This document shows, piece by piece, positions 25,357 to 36,468 of a stretch of DNA of 64,000 nt (positions within the stretch are counted from its first letter, which is position 1; each line of letters starts with the position of its first letter). The notes beneath the pieces are model-generated. The model was given only the letters and a program-made list of their open reading frames with translations, searched no databases and was not told the origin of the DNA. The position numbers were made by a program, and so were the translations under genes. Origin of the DNA: Lota lota (taxonomy: Eukaryota; Chordata; Actinopteri; Gadiformes; Lotidae); NCBI GenBank assembly GCA_026745465.1, contig JACYXH010000205.1, forward strand, positions 628,001 through 692,000, written 5' to 3'.

Positions 25357-26056
25357 CAGCATTGATCAGAATAGATCAATAATAGCCTAGTAGATTATTA
25401 TGGGTGCAATATTAAGTTGATTATAATATTGGAGTACAATGAGTCAATGCCATTTAAAGCACGGTTGCATTAGATTAGTATTTGACATTTAAATTGGCTT
25501 CAGAGGAATGCATCTATTGCAGCCACTTTCCCTTTGAAGCGACTGCAGTCTGTAAGCCCATGAACGCACATTTGAATAAAACCAATAAATCGTAAAGACA
25601 AACAAAATATTAAACAGCATTGAGCTAAATAACATATAATCAGATCATCAAACAACATTAATAAAATGTCTTTGTACTACAATTAAAATAAAAATGGCAT
25701 TTTTTTTGGTAAAAACGTGTAGGGTATCGTTTATTGAAATCGAAATAAAATTTAAACAAAGATTCATCCACATCAGTATTCATTAAAATACGATTAATTA
25801 AATAGTATAACTTACCGAGTGAATTTCCAATAAGTGAAACGAAGAACACAATAATGTATCCCGCAATGAGAACCCATTCATACTGCTTGGGTTGTAGATA
25901 CTCCCTCCAGATGTACTTCACAAGTTCGTCATCCTCATCCACGACTATAGAAGGAAGACGCAGATGTTGTTCCACTTCACTGGTGTTATTCATGTGTGCA
26001 ACAGAAGGGCGACACTCTCCACAGTTCGAAATTGCGGGGATCCCAGACCCAGACAT
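20173..26056 (-). CDS. hcrtr2: orexin (hypocretin) receptor type 2, class A GPCR
   Basis: Seven minus-strand exons join in frame: 25816-26056, 24833-25011, 21916-22159, 21231-21346, 20898-21118, 20489-20610 and 20173-20405. Total 1356 nt, 451 aa plus TAG. The N-terminus has N-glycosylation sites (NNTS, residues 23-26) and the acidic/amphipathic ligand-contact segment DEDDELVKYIWREYLQPKQY before TM1 (about 61-80). TM2 holds NLSIADVLVT. TM3 ends in QDRWYAICHP at about 156-165 (DRW in place of DRY, as in human). The third loop carries RARRKTARM, and TM7 ends NSAANPIVYNF. The tail retains KFREEFKAAFSC, probably helix 8 with a palmitoylated Cys. It binds orexin A/B and couples mainly to Gq in neurons controlling arousal and feeding. 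Near-continuous similarity to human HCRTR2 makes the call firm; as far as I know teleosts keep only this orexin receptor. Confidence 0.97.
22160..24832. other. hcrtr2 intron 2 (2.7 kb)
   Basis: It contains one tRNA-derived SINE remnant (about 22520-22650). From about 23300 it has unique AT-rich DNA without obvious repeats, including a 74-codon antisense open frame (24593-24817) next to exon 2. No exon is seen. Confidence 0.6.
22520..22650 (-). mobile_element. tRNA-derived SINE remnant
   Basis: Read on the minus strand, the segment has a tRNA-like head: a box A-like start (TATAGTGGCTATAGGGTG) and, about 35 bp later, a decayed box B (TTTCTAAGTTCAATACCC). It is followed by text like GATGCCC. 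It is degraded and its family is not named. Confidence 0.5.
25271..25354 (+). repeat. GT microsatellite in hcrtr2 intron 1
   Basis: An uninterrupted GT run of about 84 bp, preceded by a short AT run. It should be highly length-variable. Confidence 0.95.
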
Positions 26057-28512
26057 CTGGTGACGGAAAAAGACTGGTTTGTTCCCCCCGCTGCGCCAAA
26101 CCCGGAGCTCCGAAAGAAGGTGATGTGCTGAAGAGAGTCAAAAGGATTCCTCGCACCTTGTGGCGAAGCCCTGCCTATTCGTCCTATACACAGCGACAAA
26201 GTGACCCAAAGATAACCCCAATCTTGCTACGGCTTCTCCCCCTACACACATTTTGCACTAAAGCCTACACATTGCACACAAAGTCAAAAACTTCATGTTC
26301 CACACTGCTGACCAAGAAATTTGAAAAACCTGTGGTCATGATGAGCAGGATAGGATGCGTTCTACTCGGCGGTGAGAAAAAGACGCTCTCACGTTTCAAG
26401 GGAAAATCGTTGAGAAGCTTCTTCAAAGATCACTCTCGGCTCTGCCCCCTTTTTAAATCAACATCATTTAGCAGCACTTGCCTTAATGCCTTGTCCTTTG
26501 GGAGAGCGTTTTGGATCATCTCTTTAGGTAGCTTTCAGACAAAAGAACGAGTTAAAATTAAATATGCCACCGTTTAAAACGAAATGTTTAAAACATAGAT
26601 GTACATAACCTATTATAGTATTTCCTACTAGGCCAGACGAGTGCATGTATGCGGCGCCACGCGTGTTTCTGACAGTTGCTAATGTGACTTCTCCAAATAA
26701 TAACACACAAATATCTCTCGGTGCCACCGTATCTACAGATTGTCTACAGATAGTCTTCTAGTGTATTTGTACAGCAGTGGTGTGAGGGTGCGAAATCCCA
26801 ACCGAAGCGTCTCTCCCCCCTCTCAGTACCTTTCCAGGGATCCAGCGGGATCTTTGCGCTTTTAATTGCCCTTTAATCACGTGACCTTCTGGACCACATC
26901 ACGCCAGCACCTGGATGGCTTGAATAGTGACCTTTACATTTCACCATGGAACAAATTGCTGCGCAGCGCTGCTCATCTTCATTTATCACATCATGTTTTC
27001 CTCTGAGGTTTCTGACGGAAGAAAGTGTATTCAAAGGAACAACAACAACAACAACACACATCACGTCCATGTACGCCTACACATAACGGCACTGATTTTT
27101 TTTCATGTCACTGTCTTCTATGTTACTGGATAAAGTATGGCCATAAAGGTAAATAAGGTTGTTTAGTGTTAAAGGATTTGTTCGGTTTGTTTAAACCCCA
27201 GGTTAACTGTTGACATTGTCTATGTCCAAATGCCATGATTTTTGTACAACTCACATCCATTATGTTCCAAACTAGTGTTTACCAGCTCCCAAAGCTGTAT
27301 CTTGGTTTGTCCAACACAAGTAAGTGGTTACGAACTGCCCTGGCTATGTAGTTTATTTCAATAGTGGCCACAAAAGAACAAAACCACAAGTTTCAATTCT
27401 GTGTCACAGACTGTTGGAATTCTGTGCGAAGATAGTGGCTGCATTTAAGGCAGTGGGATAAGTCTGAATTCTGAGCGCTGAGCAACATTTCAATAAATCG
27501 CAAGGGTAAGTGCAGGAGGTGGTGTTTTGTAACTGATTGGAACGTAGCCTAAGCATTCCCTTCTGAATAAAAAAATCCATCAAAATCAACTGCTTAGTTT
27601 CTGGTTGTAAGGTTGTACGCAGAACGAGATTCAACACTCAACACACATTTCACCTTTTCCCTGTTGAGCCAGTCCATTGCAATCGGTGGGTCGAAGCGAT
27701 TCAAATTTCACCGCCACGTGTTCAAGACCAGGACATTTAACATTAAATAATTCTAAGTTCTCGCATCTCAGTCTCTAAATCAGTGAGCATGCGCAGTGGC
27801 GAGTAAACGCAAAATCTAAACTTATTTGTTCGTTTGTGGGCACTACTTCAGGAAGCTTCCTAGCCAGGGCCGTTCGTGTGCACTAACCTGAGTGAGACAA
27901 AACAAAGTCACAGCTATGGGAGCTGCAAAACACACGTTAGGGATGTCAATTGATGGCCAACTGCCCAATTTCGGAACGTGCCTACACCATGAGAGGAGGT
28001 GAGTTGAAACAGAAATCATGGCTGATTTACATCTGGACATGTCATTAATAAACCTGGGGTCATCACAAACCGGCCAAAATCCTTTAAAACATGAAGCTGT
28101 GCACAGACAACGCTTTGATTTATACCACAGCATTGTTAAATACTTGTTCCTGATTGGTCGTTCTTTTTCAATAACGGGACACCACGAAAATTCAATTTCT
28201 GCCACATGGTACACTGCCAGGAGGTGGTTTGTATTCATATGTTTTCGAATGACAAAATGTCTTGCTTGGAACCTTAAAGTCTGGGCACCGCTGAGAGGTC
28301 ATTGTGTATTTAATTGATTCATTCATCTGGGTTATAAACCTGTCAGATGTCTGGTTGAATTTTTCTTTCTTTCTTCTTTCTTTTCAATTTTGGTGGCATC
28401 AATCATTCTATTTGGCTCACCTTGCCAAATGTATTTGTTGAAATCTATGCCTAATAGATGTATAAATATATCTAAGTAAAGCAAACATAAATATATAACA
28501 TTCATTACATAC

Positions 28513-28513
<1 letters not shown>

Positions 28514-28555
<42 letters not shown>
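28514..28555 (+). repeat. CA microsatellite
   Basis: A pure CA run of about 42 bp, downstream of fam83b. Confidence 0.95.
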
Positions 28556-28557
<2 letters not shown>

Positions 28558-29130
28558 ACTGAAGAAACTTGACTGACTTGTTAGCCAAGTCGCTACTGTT
28601 TTCGACTTCCAGCACGAAGGTAAGGTAATGTTTATCCATCTGGTTATACAGGTAAGAACCAAGTTTAATTTACCATTGCATGCATAGGTTACACCCTTAA
28701 GCAAAGAACATTGCAATTATTGACTTGACTTTGTGAAATAAACTTCAAATGTTTGGAAAGACTCTCTCAGACAGGCATCTAGAACTTGATTGAGGACCCT
28801 GAATTGGGCATATTTATATTTCATCCGGTTTGTTTCGTTATTGTCTTATGAATTGTAACTATTAGGAAATAAGATAGATATTTCTTAATTGCAAAGAACA
28901 TTGGTGTGGCATTATACGTTTGTATCATCATCATTTGCAAAACAACATTCACTAATAATTACTTTGAACTCCACACAATATTCTGCATATAAAGATTCTT
29001 GTGAAAAACATTGGAAAAGCAAAACTAGTCCAAAATATGTTAAAATCATATATATATATATATATGTTTTTCTTTTCAATTGCTTTAGTGTCTCATACCA
29101 CTGGGGACTATAGCTAATTTAGCAAGCGAG

Positions 29131-29136
29131 TTTATT
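29131..29136 (-). promoter_or_regulatory. fam83b: candidate poly(A) signal of fam83b
   Basis: The minus strand reads AATAAA about 185 bp after the fam83b stop codon. Only the hexamer and its spacing support it. Confidence 0.4.
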
Positions 29137-29317
29137 CATAGCTTAAATAACCTTTCTATATGAAACCGAACAGATTTAAAGTATTATTTTCCCAAATGCA
29201 CCTTTAGAGTAAACACACAAAACATTAACACTGTTGATAAGATCTAAAAAAATTAACACCTTAAGCACGCAAATGTCACCCTTGTTCAAATGCTTCATGT
29301 CGGCCAACTCATGTTAC

Positions 29318-32300
29318 TTATTTCTTGTTGATCAAACTACCCATCCTTTGTATGAATTTATTTAGTTTATTTTCATGGTGACTGTGGGAAGTACGACTGA
29401 GGTGATGCTCATTCAGCATGGAACCCTTCTTCAACGATGAGCACTTGCCTCTCTCCGTGGATGGCGCACTAGCCGAACCCGGTGACTCAGGATGTGAAGA
29501 AGGCTTTCTTTCAGAAGCACGGAGAGATTCAAATCTGCTTTTCGGATGGTTTTCGACAACCGGATCCTTGCGCGAATTCCTTGTTTCATAGCTTGCCCTC
29601 ACCCTTGCATCACCAAGCATGTGCTGCTGTTGCATCCTTGAAGACAAAGCTTTGGTGGGAGAGGTTTGCCGATGCTCCTCAATGTTAAAACGAGGATTTG
29701 ACGGTTTACCGAAGGAATGTGTCAGCTTGCTCTTGGGGTTGTCTGATGAGATCCTGTTTGGGTGGATTGCACTGCGCTGAGGCTCTTGACTGAGGAGGAT
29801 TTCTGAATGCTGTCCTTCATCCTCAGCCGTTAAAGTGTCTGTGCTGTTACATGATTTCAAACTGACTTGTTCAACGCTTTGCGAATAGAGGGCTTCTTTT
29901 TTCTCAGGTATGTTGAGCAAAGACCGAATCTTCATGGAGCTCTTTTTCAGAAAAGGCTGTTGGTTCGTTTCTTTGGATATTAACGGTGTCCTCTTGCTTT
30001 CTCCATCAAGTGCGGCCGCAGATACAGTTCTAGATGGTGGCTCCTGCCACGAAGGCTGTTTTTTAATGTCCACAATGTTCTTGACGTCATATTGAGACAC
30101 TGAACGTTGGTCCTCATTCAGATTTGACCCATAATGACCATAATGTACAGGGACCCTTTCTGGGCCTCTCTCAACGTACCTCCCTGAAAAGGGTACTCCA
30201 TACTTATGACCCGGGGATTCATAGGGACTTTTGAGCTCACTGTTGTTCCTTGGGTCGGCAACACTGTGTCTTTTATTCCAGTTGTCTGTCGAAATGTCTG
30301 GGCTTTTCATTACCATCCCCCCATTGGATCTACCAAGGCTTGCGTAGTTGCAATACTGCGAAGTCTTGTCTGCATTATAGCTAACGTTATCCCTGGTGTT
30401 ATCCAACTTCTGTTGGGTTTGCCTATTAAATTCCTCAAAGTTTCGTCTTTTGTCATCATCTTCTGTCGTACCCCATTGCATTGAAGAGTAGTGCAGAGCA
30501 AAGCCCAGGTTGGCAGAGAGATTAGTCGATGAGCTATTTACATAACGGTGATTCTCCAAATGTTCTGGAATTGCGGTGTTAAAAACAAGGGAGGACCTCA
30601 TCCTCGAGTGCACTGAAGAGTTCAGTTTAGTGTCAGGTGTTTCGTACTGGTCCAAAGTATCTGTAAATGAAGTGTCAGGGTTTTTGAGGTAAGATTCTAT
30701 CCTCCACGTTCTCATGAAGGACTTTGAGGTGTTCTCCAGAGTTGGCATGTATTGTTGCACAGAATGGAGATCCTTGTCATTGCCATTATATGACGGACGC
30801 ATGTTCTGGCCTCTGCACATTTGTGGCATTTGGGAGAAGTCATCCATCATGAGGTAGTTGTTCCTGTCGGGAGGAGAGCATGTGTCCCGAGGGATATTCC
30901 AGTTGCTGGTCCCATGCCTCTGGTTCTGTGGAATATGAGGGCTGTTTTGTCTGTCCCCGGCAGCATAGCTGTGTCTTTTGTGGTAGTTTGACATCTCCAC
31001 AGGGTGCAGTTGAGGCATGTGGTTAAAGCCCCCCAACTTGTGGTCATTCAGCGGCATGTGTTCGATTGGCGCTTCATAAAGCCTCTCTTCGGGAAGTTTC
31101 ATGCCGACCTGCCTGTCTATCTGAGATTTCAGATAGGCTGCGTCAAGAGTGTGCCTCAAATGGTTCTTGCGTTCAAACATGTTGCTTGAGTTTGTGACAT
31201 ACAATGTTATTATGGGCTTGCCATTCTGCGTGTCTTTAGACATACAAGGCGGAGGACACAGCTCCTCTGGGACAGTGGACCGAGCGTAGAGCGTTCGAAA
31301 CTCCTCATCGTAAGACTTCACCAGATGGCCGGTTATTACCTGCACCATACTGAGATGGATCTTCTCGAAGGACCACATGAAGCTATGAATAAACATAAAG
31401 GACAATCAGTGATTTGTTATAAATGCATTATGATAAGCAATCATCCATATTAAAGGGGTGCTCTGCTTGTTACTTGTCAAGTAATGCTATTGCACGGTGA
31501 GCATCAAATTATATATTAAATCACCAATATATCCCGTATACAAAGGGGGTTTGAAAAAGGTGTATTGTGTACCGTTACTTATGTTTCTTATGAATTGTTT
31601 TAAAACATCCATTTTTATTCATAAAGGCGAAGGAGATCCCAAATATTTTGTGGAAGATACGTTTTTGTTTTTTTACTTAGCAAAATGTTTTTGTTACAGT
31701 GTACACCCCACCTCATGATCTATCATTACCCATACCTGTATGAGCCATAGATTGCTGTTTTGCAGTCAACTAGGAGAAAATTCTGCTTCATTGCTCCGTG
31801 AAACTTAGCTCCTGACTGACAGAGGTATTCGTGTCCTCTAACCGTGCGCACTCTCATGTTCTGTGGTGTAGAAGAAAAAGAAAATATCAAGTGAGCTTAT
31901 ATATCAAATATGTCACTATTTTATCATCAGAAGCCTATGACATAAACAGAGATTAGGAATAACTATCATATATATAATGTCCGGTAATTCTCAAAAAGAA
32001 TTGATTGAACTACTACTTTACATGGATTCACAAGGTGTGTTAGAATTGTTAAACCAGCCAGTTAATAATTATAACCCCACCCAGTTAAAACAAGAGAAGC
32101 CTAGACTGGCAGCCTACCATTTCCACTCTAAGCTGTATCCTCTTTAAGAAATATTAACTTTCAGGCCATGTGAAAAGAGAACAAGGAGTAAACCCACTCG
32201 ATATCATATTCATTTAACGTAATAGATTTTATGTTAAAATGGGCTTTTCCTTTTGAAGTGCTGTTCTGAATTTGAACTGGGCAGATATTAAACATATCAA

Positions 32301-33746
32301 CGAAGCACATAAATTATTGGGAAAAGTAATATACTTGTACATACTCTAAGCTGTGGAATTTTTATATCTTGACTTTCAGCCATTGCGAGGAAACTTTTGA
32401 AATTGAGATCATCCAGAAGCACATAGACAGGAACTCCTCTTCCAGCTGCATCCACCGTCTCTTTGAATATATCTATATCAGTAAACATATCCATCACAAT
32501 TGCAATGACCTGCAAAGGGAAATAATTTATGTTAGAGGACAGATTTTGTTTAGTTTACCATTGGATTTATATATATTGCTGAGAGGTATAACAGGATTCC
32601 AAAGTATCTTGCAACAAGATCGGAGAAAATCCAGAATAACAAACACATTAACAATAAAACTGTGTAGTTTTCATTATTCAAATGTACGTTGACAGCAGTA
32701 CAACGATACAAAAATGCATTAAATATAATATTTACTCAAATAATAGACTTCCATCTACACAAGCATAACTGCACATTGGTTTGGTTCATTTTTATATAAA
32801 TGTTGTTTTTAATTTAAATAGGAGTGTTACGAAACACCCAAAAGTGGTTTCTACATTCTTTCCCAAGCCAGTCATAATAACTAATAAAATAAAAACTGTT
32901 CAACCTGCTAAGCCGGGCATAACTGTCTGAGTCATCATCTGACAAGCTCAGGGCCCAAATCAGAAAATAATATTGTACAGGATTTATTTGGACAAACTCC
33001 GTTGAAGCATGTTGCTACTGCCACCACACACTTGAATCCCATGACGTCAAGTTGCAAAACCAGATTTGTGATGCTCGACACCCACCCATATACTCCTTTA
33101 AACTGGAAGAGGAGCACAACAAAAGAAGTGTAAGACTGCCTCAAAGGAAAACGGTCTAGTGACGCATTGTGTAGGGGGGGGGGGGGGGGGGGGGGGGGGG
33201 ATTTTGTGCGAGCCGAGAACCGGATCAATGTGCCAGCAGGGGAACCAGACACTACAGTCAACACTCTATGAACACACATGACGTCGTTACCTGTCTGGCA
33301 TCCTGAATGTGTTTGCGTACGACCTCCTTGATGGGGAGGCTGCTTTGTCGCGGCGGGTGATGGAGCAGGTCCACACTTGTCTGCAGCCTCTCATGCATCA
33401 CCTCCGGCCAGCCCAGCTCCAGGTCGGGGGTCACCACATCCGAGTGCATGGGCCAGTAGGTCCCGGAGGAGGAGTGGCTGTCCGATGGCACATGGTGGAC
33501 GTCCTCAGCCTGGTTGGCCACCGGGGGCTTCTGCACATTTGCGGTGATGAAGATCAGCTCTTCCTCTGAGAGAAAGCTCCCGACACGTTCCCCTTTGAGA
33601 AACTCTTGATATGTTTCCCTGCCTCCGCTCAACAGGTGATCAATGGCTAGGCGATAGGCCTCCTTGTAGTGGGGCTGGATGAAGTCCTCTGGTCTGAACT
33701 CGCTCTTCAGAGAGGACAGGTTGGACAAATGTTGGGAATCCATCAT
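29318..33746 (-). CDS. fam83b: FAM83B, CK1-binding scaffold with DUF1669 (pseudo-PLD) domain
   Basis: Four minus-strand exons join in frame: 33291-33746, 32345-32509, 31736-31860 and 29318-31382. Total 2811 nt, 936 aa plus stop (human about 1011). The start is the MMDSQHL methionine; the longer upstream frame reads intron or UTR. Residues about 15-300 form the DUF1669 domain: [73 protein letters not shown] and [14 protein letters not shown]. The Ser-rich remainder, mostly the single last exon, is disordered. It keeps island motifs shared with human such as [26 protein letters not shown] and the C-terminal [15 protein letters not shown]83 proteins anchor casein kinase 1 isoforms through DUF1669, and FAM83B promotes RAF/PI3K signalling in mammals. 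Function here is inferred from the family. Confidence 0.96.
33174..33200 (+). repeat. 27-base poly-G run in fam83b intron 1
   Basis: An unbroken G homopolymer about 90 bp inside the intron from the exon 1 donor. It is poly-C on the transcribed strand. Its exact length is doubtful in any assembly. Confidence 0.85.
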
Positions 33747-34184
33747 GACGCAAGGATCGAGAGCTGAATAGTGGAGGAGAAGCCAGAAGAAGATATATGA
33801 TGAAGAGTCATTTAGAATCAAGTTCTAACCACACATGAACCGACAAGGAAATCTTCATCCCTTCTAGTATTGAAGCATTTATGACCATGATACAATGATC
33901 ACACACATACAATATTTGCAGTGGAGAAGGTATTGTCTTTTCAAGGAACATAATGTACTATAAGGTGTCGTAGCTATGTCGTAGCTAGGATGGACCACCA
34001 CTTAAATATACTCAAACACAGTATTCCAAGACATAGATTAACAAAAACTTAATAAAGCTGTACGACTTGTTTTTGGTTTCTCACTTGGTATACTTAACAT
34101 ATTTGTTAACCTGCAATTCGGAATCAACCATAGTGTATCCACATTTTGTTGCAAACCTATGGTATTTCATTTTGCCATTATAGG

Positions 34185-34241
34185 ACCGATAATGGCAACA
34201 TTGCCATTATCGGTTCTGTTATTCTATGTTAACATAGAATA
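34185..34241. repeat. two adjacent near-perfect palindromes
   Basis: First, 14-bp arms (ACCGATAATGGCAA and its complement, 34185-34198 and 34201-34214) with a 2-bp loop. Five bases later comes a perfect loopless 22-bp palindrome at 34220-34241 (arm TATTCTATGTT). The word TTGCCATTAT also occurs once more just upstream at about 34172. Confidence 0.85.
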
Positions 34242-34925
34242 CAGCAGGTTTGTATTGTGGTGATTCCCATTTGTGACCCATTTCAGGGTGTGTGTTTATG
34301 AGTTTAAAGACTATATTTACTCCGAAAACCTAAGGCATTAAGATGCATTGTTGTGAGTTGGAACTCCACATAGAGGTTTGAGTATAACACAGACAAAGCT
34401 GTCCAGGTGAGTTTATTAATGTAAAGTTGTGTATGAAAGAAAATACAACCACTGCCAAACCTAGAACACTATACTGTACACTGCTATTTCTGAGACTGAC
34501 CATGTGTTGCTAAAGTCTAATCGGTCATTGATTCATTTATTCATTAGACTGAGAACATAAATGTTTGAAAGGAACGCCATTAACCAGTTACCATGTTTAT
34601 ATACCACCAAAACCAGATACATTAGAAATGGAGTAATAATTTGCTTTACAGCAGTAACTTACATATAGATTGTGAACTATGCAAAACTCCTCTTGAACGC
34701 TCCTAAAGTATCCCATTGAAACAGAGTCCACATATTCTCTATACACGCTAGAATGAGAGGCTGACGTCGCCCAGCTGGGTTAAAACAAAAAGAAGGAAGT
34801 GTCTCAACATGAAAAGCTTCTATCTGTGGAGGGTGTGGGTTCTAGTTCGGACATGCAAATAGCTCTTGAAACTTGCTCACTGGCAACCATAAACCTGTTT
34901 GACATATCTAGCCACACCCATTATC

Positions 34926-35038
<113 letters not shown>

Positions 35039-35121
35039 TTTCGAAGTGTCTAATCTAGGATACAAAGTTCACCAACACAAAAAAAAAAGGAAACAAAACA
35101 AAAGCTGTAATAATTATTTCT

Positions 35122-35270
35122 GCTTTTGTTTCCGTTTAGCTGTAAAGCATTTAGGCATTTGGGCTTAGGGTTTGATTCTCACTGTGGCCACCCATACTTG
35201 AAATGTGTGTCTTAAGAAGATTTGCATAAATGTGTGATCTAAATGGCACATATTTATATAATGACTTGAT
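35122..35270 (+). mobile_element. possible SINE remnant
   Basis: A box B-like string (TAGGGTTTGATTCTC) is followed about 75 bp later by a decayed copy of the fish SINE tail (CATAAATGTGTGATCTAAATGG, compare …AAAAGTGTCTGCTAAATGG). Weakly supported. Confidence 0.3.
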
Positions 35271-36431
35271 AGCAACAGAGCTGCACATTGCTACTTATGA
35301 TATATTAAAAAGAAAAGCCATATATGTAATATATATAATATGGCACCATCTGTAGAAATGGAATTCCAGAACCCTTTTGAAGAAATCTTAACAGCACCCC
35401 ACTCATTCCAACTAGTACTTTTTGTTTGCATGTCGGCCTATTCTTATGTTAGAAAACCTACACCTCTCTGCATTTAGCTTGGGGCTGAAGAGTAAATAGT
35501 GTTGAGATTTTGTACAGCTAAGCAACAATTGTCCTACAGAACTCCTGTATTGGAAGAATTATCATGTAACATGTTATAGGGAATTAGAAAAACAACAATA
35601 CCGTATGTTATTTGGTAATAATACCTAATACATTTAAAAAGCACTAGCAAAATAAATATAAATTGCGAAATAATCTAGTTTAATACAAATAAAAATAATA
35701 TTAAGAGGCTGAGAACCAAATAATCAAAATCACATTAAATGAGAAAGGATAAAATAAAAGGACAGACTTTGAAGCAAGTCTTTAATTTATTTAAAGTTGT
35801 TTGTTGCTTGGATGTTGCTAGCGTTATCTGATCAGGCAGGACATTCCAGAGTCTAGGTGTCCGGATGGCTCAAAATGACTGTGATTATGATGTTTAGCAT
35901 GATATTGTTTATTAGAACCAGAAAGATACATGGGAGACTAGCTGCCTTAGAGTCATACCATACAGAAAACAGATACTTAAAGGACAATACTGGTCTGGGT
36001 GATCAAACAATCACAGCCGTCTCTTCTGGCTTCACTAAAACATCTATTAGCAATATAATTTGTCAAAACTAAGTCCTTGTTTCAATTTTTCCAAAGAGCA
36101 TTGAGCATGTGTGTGCCTGCCCAATCGTGAAAAATGTTTAAAATAAAGTTGCCTTTTGGAATCAATTTGTGTCGGTCAGTACGGAGGTGGACAACATTAA
36201 ATTGAATCGCCAATTTATTTCCAAGATATCTTATTACAAAGACTATATTGCTATATTAACATTATTTGATTTGTTACAGGGTCACGCAAGGCCGCACGCT
36301 TAATGCTCTTAGGCAGAATCGGCACCTGGGTGGAATTTGTCTTTGGGCGGCAGTATCTTATGAGGTAGAGCAAGTTATCTGGTCTGATCACCGGCTCCTC
36401 CCAGCTGAGTCCTGAGGTGTACATGTGTGTG

Positions 36432-36436
<5 letters not shown>

Positions 36437-36468
<32 letters not shown>
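36437..36468 (+). repeat. CA microsatellite
   Basis: A pure CA run following a TG/CG alternating stretch. Confidence 0.9.

Larger units (their letters stand above)
26057..29317. other. intergenic: hcrtr2 promoter side and fam83b 3' side
   Basis: No coding exon is supported. The region just right of 26056 should include the hcrtr2 5' UTR and promoter. The left flank of fam83b holds its 3' UTR with a candidate poly(A) signal. A CA repeat (28514-28555) and a short TTCTTTC-rich patch (about 28366-28384) are present. Confidence 0.6.

Noticed and set aside
25126..25365. Cys/Val repeat proteins such as this one (also 34799-35168, 47443-47646)
   Set aside because: Translations of GT microsatellites, not genes.
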